Source: an uncultured Collinsella sp. (GTDB taxonomy: Bacteria; Actinomycetota; Coriobacteriia; Coriobacteriales; Coriobacteriaceae). From it: 11,044 nucleotides of DNA. Location: contig CALFDL010000046.1 of assembly GCA_937950415.1 (NCBI GenBank), forward strand, positions 1 to 11,044, read 5' to 3'. The position numbers and the translations under genes are program-made. Positions 7,271-11,044 of the stretch are shown here, piece after piece (position 1 is the first letter of the stretch; the number at the start of each line of letters is the position of its first letter). Under the pieces are notes generated by a model that searched no databases, was not told where the DNA came from, and saw only the letters and a program-made list of their open reading frames with translations.

Positions 7271-7299
7271 GTTGCTGATACGATAAGTACGTTAGCAAC
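7271..7299. promoter_or_regulatory. Inverted repeat upstream of the flavin oxidoreductase gene (possible operator/promoter)
   Basis: GTTGCT (7271-7276) and AGCAAC (7294-7299) form an inverted repeat, with partial further symmetry toward the centre. TGATACGAT (7276-7284) inside it resembles an extended -10 element, but no good -35 is visible. It lies 35 nt before ATG 7334. The rest of the 7223-7333 gap shows only a loosely operator-like GGGGGAACGTGCAC at 7241-7254. Confidence 0.3.
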
Positions 7300-7333
7300 T
7301 GCCGCCGAGCGGCTCAAACGAAAGGAACCCTGT

Positions 7334-9283
7334 ATGGAGTCTTCCGCCTACCCGATGCTCTTTAGCCCGATCAAGGTCGGTACGACCGAGGTCAAGAACC
7401 GCGTCTTTATGCCGCCGGTGTCCACGAACCTGGCCGATCATGGCTATGTGACCGACGACTTGGTCGATCATTACCGTGCCCGTGCCAAGGGCGGCGTGGG
7501 CCTCATCATTACCGAGGTCGTGACGGTCGAGCCCACCTATACCTATCTGCCGGGTGACATGTGCTGCTACGACGACACGTTTATCCCCGGCTGGGAAAAG
7601 CTCGCCGCAGCCGTCCACGAGTATGGCTGCAAGATCATGCCGCAGCTCTTCCATCCCGCCTACATGGCCTTTAACATTCCGGGCACGCCGCGCCTGATCG
7701 CTCCGTCCTTTGTGGGCCCGTCCTATGCCCGCGAGGCGCCGCGCCCCATCACGGTCGATGAGATCCACGAGCTCACGCATCAGTTTGGTGACGCTGCTGT
7801 GCGCATGCAGAAGGCCGGTGTCGACGGCGTCGAGGTCCATGCGGCACACGCCCACGGCATGCTCGGCGGCTTTTTGACCCCGCTCTATAACAAGCGCACC
7901 GACGAGTACGGCGGCTCGCTCGACGCCCGTATGCGCTTCTTGCTCGAGGTCATCGCCGAGATTCGTGAGCGCTGCGGCAAGGACTTTATCATCGACGTCC
8001 GTATCTCGGGCGACGAGTACACCGATGGCGGCCTGACCCTCAACGACATGATCTATGTCTCGCGTCGCTTGGAGAAGGCCGGCGTCGACATGATCCACGT
8101 GTCGGGCGGCACTACCATCAAGCGCGGCTCCGCCATTCCCGCCGCCGGTACGCAGCAGGCCTCGCACGCCGCCTGCTCGCGCGAGATCAAGAAGCATGTG
8201 AATATTCCCGTTGCCACGGTCGGCCGCATCAACGAGGCATGGATTGCCGAGGAACTGATCGAGGACGGCGCCGCCGACATCTGCATGATGGGCCGTGCCA
8301 ATCTGTGCGATGCCGAGTTCTGCAATAAGGCCGCTGCCGGCAACGCCGACGACATCCGCCCCTGCATCGGCTGTTTGCGCTGCCTGAACGGCATTATGTT
8401 TGGCAAGCGCATCTCCTGCACCGTCAACCCGGACGTGGAGCGCGACGAGGCCGGCTACGAGCCTGCCGCCGAGGCCAAGAACGTACTGGTTGTGGGCGCT
8501 GGTCCTGCGGGCATGGAGGCAGCCTACATTGCCGCCAAGCGCGGCCATAACGTGGTGCTCGTGGATAAGCAGGACGAGCCGGGCGGCGAGATGCGCATTG
8601 CGGCCGTTCCGCCGGCAAAGCAGGAGCTCACGCGCGTGATCAAGTATCAGTACCGTCGCCTGGCCGAGGCCGGCGTCACGTGCGTCTTTGGTACCGAGCT
8701 TTCGGCCGAGGACATCCAGCGCGACTACGCGGGCTACGAGGTCGTCCTGGCTTATGGCGCCGAACCCATCGCTCCGGCCTTTATGCAGGGATTTAAGCAG
8801 GTCATGACGGCTGACGACCTGCTGGGTGGCAAGGCTTTCCCGGGCAAGAAGATCGTCATTGTGGGCGGCGGCACCGTTGGTTGCGAGACGGCCGATTACC
8901 TGGCCCCGTTGGTCAACGACCTGTCGCCGGCCAACCGCGATGTCACCGTCATCGAGATGACCAAGACGCTCGCCGCCAACGAGGGCGGCGCCGGTCGCGC
9001 GGTGCTCATCACGCGCATGCTCTCCAAGGGCGTTCACGTGCTGACCGAGGCCAAGGTGACCGAGATTACCGAGGACGCTATCAGCTACGAGAAGGACGGC
9101 GAGGTCCACACCATCGCCGATGCCGATACGCTGGTGCTTGCCATGGGCTACCGCCCCAATACCAAGCTGGCCGATGACCTTGCCGCTGCCGGCGTTGCCA
9201 CCCACGTGCTGGGCGACGCCAACAAGTGCGGCAACATCCGCGACGCCATCGGCGACGGCTACAAAGTGGCCTGCGCCCTCTAG
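7334..9283 (+). CDS. Old Yellow Enzyme-type NAD(P)H:flavin oxidoreductase with FeS and FAD domains (FadH/TMADH-like)
   Basis: The 649-residue protein has the three-part layout of 2,4-dienoyl-CoA reductase, trimethylamine dehydrogenase and the bile-acid BaiCD/BaiH enzymes. Residues 1 to about 340 are an FMN TIM barrel, with active-site HAAHAHG (169-175) and the following N-KRTDEYGGS signature. A [4Fe-4S] motif follows: C344, C347, C350 and C362. The C-terminal part binds FAD through GAGPAG (388-393) and a second dinucleotide through GGGTVG (511-516), ending in a GDA-x-K-C-G-N-I-R-DAI segment that closes the FAD site. Such enzymes reduce activated C=C bonds (enoates, dienoyl-CoA, steroid enones) or oxidise amines; the substrate cannot be told here. 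AAAGGA (7321-7326) precedes ATG 7334. Terminators on both sides make it a single-gene unit. The protein has no signal peptide. The family is secure; naming it FadH, BaiCD or another member would be over-reading. Confidence 0.9.
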   Translation: MESSAYPMLFSPIKVGTTEVKNRVFMPPVSTNLADHGYVTDDLVDHYRARAKGGVGLIITEVVTVEPTYTYLPGDMCCYDDTFIPGWEKLAAAVHEYGCKIMPQLFHPAYMAFNIPGTPRLIAPSFVGPSYAREAPRPITVDEIHELTHQFGDAAVRMQKAGVDGVEVHAAHAHGMLGGFLTPLYNKRTDEYGGSLDARMRFLLEVIAEIRERCGKDFIIDVRISGDEYTDGGLTLNDMIYVSRRLEKAGVDMIHVSGGTTIKRGSAIPAAGTQQASHAACSREIKKHVNIPVATVGRINEAWIAEELIEDGAADICMMGRANLCDAEFCNKAAAGNADDIRPCIGCLRCLNGIMFGKRISCTVNPDVERDEAGYEPAAEAKNVLVVGAGPAGMEAAYIAAKRGHNVVLVDKQDEPGGEMRIAAVPPAKQELTRVIKYQYRRLAEAGVTCVFGTELSAEDIQRDYAGYEVVLAYGAEPIAPAFMQGFKQVMTADDLLGGKAFPGKKIVIVGGGTVGCETADYLAPLVNDLSPANRDVTVIEMTKTLAANEGGAGRAVLITRMLSKGVHVLTEAKVTEITEDAISYEKDGEVHTIADADTLVLAMGYRPNTKLADDLAAAGVATHVLGDANKCGNIRDAIGDGYKVACAL

Positions 9284-9293
9284 GCAACCCCTT

Positions 9294-9356
9294 GGTGCAT
9301 GGGGGTCAGGTAACTTTGCACCAAGTTGGTGCATGTAAACCTGACCCCATTGCACC
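9294..9356. repeat. Paired REP-like element (two inverted 29-bp units)
   Basis: Two 31-nt arms (9294-9324 and 9326-9356) are inverted copies matching at 25 of 31 positions around a single central base. Each arm contains GGTGCA-N17-TGCACC, and thus its own small hairpin, plus the motif GGGGTCAGGT (inverted in the second as ACCTGACCCC). This head-to-head pairing is typical of REP/BIME elements. The GGGGTCAGGT string is one I associate with REP elements mobilised by Y1 (RAYT/IS200-like) transposases; that link is from memory. No transposase is present in the window. Confidence 0.65.
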
Positions 9357-9379
9357 ATTGTTCATATGCCCCTTCCACG

Positions 9380-9416
9380 GCCCCGCCTGCAAACCCCTGT
9401 AGGCGGGGCTATTTTT
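9380..9416 (+). terminator. Intrinsic terminator of the flavin oxidoreductase gene
   Basis: GCCCCGCCTGC (9380-9390) pairs with GTAGGCGGGGC (9399-9409) with one G-T wobble. An 8-nt loop separates the arms, and TATTTTT follows. It lies about 100 nt after the stop, beyond the REP-like pair. Confidence 0.85.
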
Positions 9417-9425
9417 GTGTGCGCC

Positions 9426-9459
9426 GACCGTTCGAAACCTGCGCTTGACCGTTTGAAAC
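9426..9459. repeat. Two direct repeats 21 bp apart
   Basis: GACCGTTCGAAAC (9426-9438) and GACCGTTTGAAAC (9447-9459) differ at one base and are spaced 21 bp, two helical turns. The second contains the palindrome CGTTTGAAACG. They stand directly before the hairpin at 9458-9518 and could be tandem protein-binding sites. No gene in the immediate sequence explains them. Confidence 0.5.
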
Positions 9460-9518
9460 GTGTACATCAGCAAACAAAGATGTCGTTTTTTGTCATCTTT
9501 GGATGCTGATGTACATGT
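9458..9518. other. 61-nt hairpin with 25-nt arms, no associated gene
   Basis: The arm at 9458-9482 pairs with 9494-9518 with three mismatches (one near the base, two adjacent in the middle) around the loop TCGTTTTTTGT. A weak 30-codon frame from GTG 9417 (TGA at 9507-9509) runs through the element, but has no ribosome binding site and overlaps the terminator T-tract. The structure could be the body of a small RNA ended by the terminator at 9552-9607, or a dispersed repeat. No clear promoter was found. Confidence 0.45.
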
Positions 9519-9551
9519 TTGTCGGGAGGACGGCAAAAGACGAGACGCTAG

Positions 9552-9607
9552 ACGCAAGAAAGCGCCGGCCGTCCGATCGGATTCGGACGGTTGGCGCTTT
9601 CTTGCGT
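9552..9607. terminator. Bidirectional-looking terminator hairpin
   Basis: Arms 9552-9576 and 9583-9607 pair over 25 bp with only two G-T wobbles around a six-base loop. The stem contains AAGAAAGCGCC on the left and GGCGCTTTCTT on the right, giving A-rich and T-rich flanks for an inner stem in both directions. It isolates the downstream antitoxin-nucleotidyltransferase gene from upstream transcription. The preceding + strand gene already has its own terminator at 9380-9416, so what this one ends is unclear. Confidence 0.65.
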
Positions 9608-9609
9608 TC

Positions 9610-9641
9610 GACGTTAAGTATGATATTGTATGAATAACGTC
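9610..9641 (+). promoter_or_regulatory. Putative promoter with inverted repeat before the antitoxin-nucleotidyltransferase gene
   Basis: GACGTTA (9610-9616) and TAACGTC (9635-9641) are perfect inverted arms flanking an AT-rich centre that contains GTATGA twice (9618-9623, 9628-9633). Candidate -10 elements TATGAT (9619-9624) and TATTGT (9624-9629) lie between the arms. TTGCGT (9602-9607) is a possible weak -35 for the latter at 16 nt. The ribosome binding site starts 4 nt after the right arm. This would fit autoregulation by the ribbon-helix-helix domain of the encoded protein; that is inference. Confidence 0.4.
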
Positions 9642-9656
9642 ACACAGGAGGCTAAG

Positions 9657-10145
9657 ATGAGCGCATCGGTTTTGAGTGTCCGCGTTGATGCATCGATAAA
9701 AGAGTCATTTGCCGAACTTTGCGAAGAGCTTGGTATGACGTCCTCCGTGGCGGTCAATATGTTTATGCGTCAGATGCTACGCGAGCGTTCGCTTCCGTTT
9801 GTCCCTTCGCTTTCGACGGACAGGAAAGAAGTGGAGGCTGGCGTATTAACTATTGACGAAATCAAAGCAGCTGTAGTCTCGGCAGCGCATAGCCGGAAGG
9901 CGATTCGATCGGTTACGTTGTTCGGTTCGTATGCCAGGCACGACGCGCATGACGACAGCGATATTGACCTGCGTATAGAGCTCGATCCGACAATGACGTT
10001 CGGGTTGTTTGCGCTCTCTTCTTTTGGAGAGGAAATCAAAGAGGCTACGGGCAAAAAGGTCGATGTAGTTTCGAGTGAGCAGCCGCGCGAAGATATCGCG
10101 CACGCAATCGCCAAGGAAGGCGTGGTGCTCTATGTTCGCCCGTAA
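9657..10145 (+). CDS. RelB/DinJ antitoxin domain fused to a MntA-type minimal nucleotidyltransferase
   Basis: The 162-residue protein has two parts. Residues 1 to about 50 match the ribbon-helix-helix half of RelB/DinJ antitoxins: a short strand (SVLSVRVDASIKESF), then helix-turn-helix-like LGMTSSVAVNMFMRQM, then the family's RSLPF. Residues about 80-162 are a minimal nucleotidyltransferase: GS (90-91), ten residues, then D102-I-D104, with a third acidic residue D136 in KKVDVV. That is the full catalytic triad of MNT/MntA proteins, some of which AMPylate HepT toxins. AGGAGG (9646-9651) 5 nt upstream fixes ATG 9657; the ATG at 9630 would place it inside the coding region. No YafQ/RelE-type or HepT-type toxin lies on either side. 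By eye the gene is clearly less GC-rich than its neighbours and is flanked by repeats, suggesting acquisition by transfer. Function as DNA-binding antitoxin, AMPylase or both is inference. Confidence 0.85.
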   Translation: MSASVLSVRVDASIKESFAELCEELGMTSSVAVNMFMRQMLRERSLPFVPSLSTDRKEVEAGVLTIDEIKAAVVSAAHSRKAIRSVTLFGSYARHDAHDDSDIDLRIELDPTMTFGLFALSSFGEEIKEATGKKVDVVSSEQPREDIAHAIAKEGVVLYVRP

Positions 10146-10165
10146 ATCAGTCACCTTTGCACCAT
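10146..10165. repeat. Possible fragment of the REP-like element
   Basis: These 20 bases directly after the fusion gene's stop match 15 of 20 positions of the REP-like arm at 9305-9324, sharing CTTTGCACCA. If real, repeat-derived sequence flanks the gene on both sides. It is short and could be chance. Confidence 0.3.
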
Positions 10166-10180
10166 CCTATAGATAGCAAA

Positions 10181-10216
10181 AGCGGCGGCTGCTCCGTAGT
10201 TGGGGCAGCCGCCGCT
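10181..10216 (-). terminator. Terminator of the RpiB-family isomerase gene
   Basis: AGCGGCGGCTGCTCC (10181-10195) pairs with 10202-10216 over 15 bp with one G-T wobble and a six-base loop. On the - strand it is followed by TTTT (plus-strand AAAA at 10178-10181). It lies 30 nt after the isomerase stop and between two convergent genes; in the + direction the T-tract is poor. Confidence 0.8.
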
Positions 10217-10246
10217 TGCGTTCGATGGGGTAGGACCGTGGGTCGA

Positions 10247-10888
10247 TTAGAGGCCCAAGAGCTCCTTGACCTTGGCAATGATGGCCTCGTCGGTGGCGTT
10301 GGCGAAGAAGTACTCCTGGAAGTGCTCGCCAGCCAGGGCGCCCTTGACCAGATCCTGGTCGATCTCACCCAGGACGTCGACGAGCGGACGCATGGTCACA
10401 GCGCGGACGCCGTCGAGGATCTTCTTGTTGCGCTGCTCGGGCTCAACACGCTCGGCGGGATAGCCGTTGCCCGAACCAAAGCCAAAGAGCTTCTCAAAGG
10501 TGTACTCGAGGTTGAGCTCCTGGCCCCAGCCGTTCTTGAGGGCGAAGGGCATGGCGACGGCGTTGCCATCGTTGACCTGGGCAAAGGTATAGGCATCGAG
10601 CGGGTCGGCAACATGGCCGCACAGCACGCCGGGGAAGGAGTTGCAGGCGAGCATGGCGCCCTCGCCGGTGCCGCAGCCGGTCACGACGTAGTCGGCAGCG
10701 CCGGAGTTGAGCAGCACGGCGGCAAGAATGCCGTTCTGCACGTAGGTGAGGGGCTTGGAGTCGGCGTCGGCATACATGCCATAGTTAAAGACGGTGTGGC
10801 CCATAGGCTCGACAACCTTCTTAAGGGCAGCCTCGATCATAGGGTTCTTGGAGTTCTGAGAGTTCTCGTTGATCAGAGCAATCTTCAT
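10247..10888 (-). CDS. RpiB/LacA/LacB-family sugar isomerase, DhuI-like (probable 4-deoxy-L-threo-5-hexosulose-uronate isomerase)
   Basis: The 213-residue protein has the RpiB/LacAB Rossmann-like fold, with the active-site cysteine loop VVTGCGTGEGAML (C72). At 213 residues it is much longer than true RpiB (about 150). The start MKIALINENSQNSKN, the NYGMY and LTYVQNG segments and the C-terminal PEQRNKKIL and HFQEYFF segments match, from memory, the streptococcal DhuI subgroup. Those enzymes isomerise 4-deoxy-L-threo-5-hexosulose uronate, the compound formed after unsaturated uronyl hydrolases such as GH105. That would place it in the pathway toward 2-keto-3-deoxygluconate, fitting the pectin locus, although the gene is on the opposite strand 5 kb away. 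AAAGG (10898-10902) lies 9 nt before the start. Partners such as a DhuD/KduD dehydrogenase, KdgK or KdgA are not in the window. Ribose-5-phosphate isomerase is less likely. The fold is secure; the substrate is inference. Confidence 0.88.
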   Translation of the reverse strand: MKIALINENSQNSKNPMIEAALKKVVEPMGHTVFNYGMYADADSKPLTYVQNGILAAVLLNSGAADYVVTGCGTGEGAMLACNSFPGVLCGHVADPLDAYTFAQVNDGNAVAMPFALKNGWGQELNLEYTFEKLFGFGSGNGYPAERVEPEQRNKKILDGVRAVTMRPLVDVLGEIDQDLVKGALAGEHFQEYFFANATDEAIIAKVKELLGL

Positions 10889-10933
10889 TTGAGTTAACCT
10901 TTCAGCTTATTTTTTCAGTTATTTGTTTCTGTG

Positions 10934-10960
10934 CGCGGGCGGCGGCTAATCCGACCCGCG
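10934..10960. other. Small GC hairpin upstream of the isomerase gene
   Basis: CGCGGG (10934-10939) pairs with CCCGCG (10955-10960) around a 15-nt loop, in the probable leader or promoter region of the isomerase gene. No clear -35/-10 pair could be picked in 10889-11000. The role is unknown and the structure could be incidental in GC-rich DNA. Confidence 0.25.
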
Positions 10961-11013
10961 ATGAGCCATGCGGGCGGTCGGCAGTTAAGTCTGTCGTGAG
11001 TTCCGCACGCAAA

Positions 11014-11036
11014 GGAAAGCACTTAATGTGCTTTCC
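11014..11036. terminator. Hairpin at the right edge, possible terminator of a neighbouring gene
   Basis: GGAAAGCAC (11014-11022) and GTGCTTTCC (11028-11036) pair perfectly around TTAAT. An outer CGCAA/TTGCG pair (11008-11012, 11040-11044) extends it across a small internal loop. T-tracts are short on both strands. It may end a - strand gene lying beyond the window. Confidence 0.5.
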
Positions 11037-11044
11037 GTCTTGCG

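Noticed and set aside
7292..9358. 688-codon open frame on the - strand opposite the OYE-like reductase
   Set aside because: It is the mirror of a clear enzyme gene in high-GC DNA. The translation is a histidine/alanine/glycine-rich string without family motifs, and the + strand frame has complete cofactor motifs.
9417..9509. 30-codon GTG-started frame through the orphan hairpin
   Set aside because: No Shine-Dalgarno. The start overlaps the terminator T-tract, and the encoded peptide is unrecognised. The inverted repeat explains the sequence better.
9284..10246. Search for a YafQ/RelE or HepT toxin beside the antitoxin-nucleotidyltransferase fusion
   Set aside because: No frame on either strand in the flanks has a plausible start with ribosome binding site or resembles either toxin family.
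10157..10897. 246-codon open frame on the + strand opposite the RpiB-family gene
   Set aside because: It runs through the terminator hairpin and is Gly/Val/Leu-rich without recognisable motifs. The - strand gene is unmistakable.
10891..10897. GTTAAC/GGTTAAC before the isomerase gene as another copy of the GH105 operator
   Set aside because: Only the left half matches and it overlaps the ribosome binding site. The central CG and the right half are missing.
1..11044. tRNA, rRNA, CRISPR array, insertion sequence or riboswitch
   Set aside because: No cloverleaf, rRNA segment, regular spaced repeat array, transposase gene or recognisable riboswitch core was seen on either strand.

Overview
The window is GC-rich bacterial DNA. 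Its gene content and style (oligosaccharide enzymes without secretion signals, FeS flavoprotein reductases, dense strong Shine-Dalgarno sites) suggest a gut Actinomycetota of the Coriobacteriia, most likely Collinsella or a close relative. This placement is inference; there is no rRNA or marker gene here.

Bases 1-4947 form a pectin-utilisation locus on the + strand: the 3' end of a GH28 polygalacturonase, a two-domain protein joining a CE8 pectin methylesterase to an alpha/beta-hydrolase esterase, an SGNH/GDSL esterase, and a GH105 unsaturated (rhamno)galacturonyl hydrolase. None of the N-termini that can be seen carries a signal peptide, so the enzymes probably act in the cytoplasm on imported pectin oligosaccharides. 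Two operator-like repeats 41 bp apart lie directly in front of the GH105 gene, one of them at the centre of a 36-bp palindrome. They suggest local control by a LacI-type regulator that is not in the window. GH105 is followed, 2 nt later and with a perfect Shine-Dalgarno, by a xylose-isomerase-like TIM-barrel protein, and then by a GltD/PreT-like FeS flavoprotein. This probable three-gene operon ends at a strong intrinsic terminator near 7200.

Bases 7334-9283 encode a separate monocistronic 'Old Yellow Enzyme + FeS + FAD/NAD(P)' reductase of the FadH/trimethylamine dehydrogenase type, with its own terminator at 9380-9416.

Bases 9284-10216 are an accessory island. It holds a paired REP-like inverted repeat, two direct repeats, a 25-bp-arm hairpin with no gene attached, and a bidirectional terminator. 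The only gene in it encodes an unusual fusion of a RelB/DinJ ribbon-helix-helix antitoxin domain with a MntA-type minimal nucleotidyltransferase. It has neither a YafQ/RelE-type nor a HepT-type toxin beside it.

Bases 10247-10888 (- strand) encode a long RpiB/LacAB-family isomerase that most resembles the DhuI group, which isomerises 4-deoxy-L-threo-5-hexosulose uronate. That is the product expected downstream of GH105, so this gene links back to the pectin locus although it sits on the other strand.
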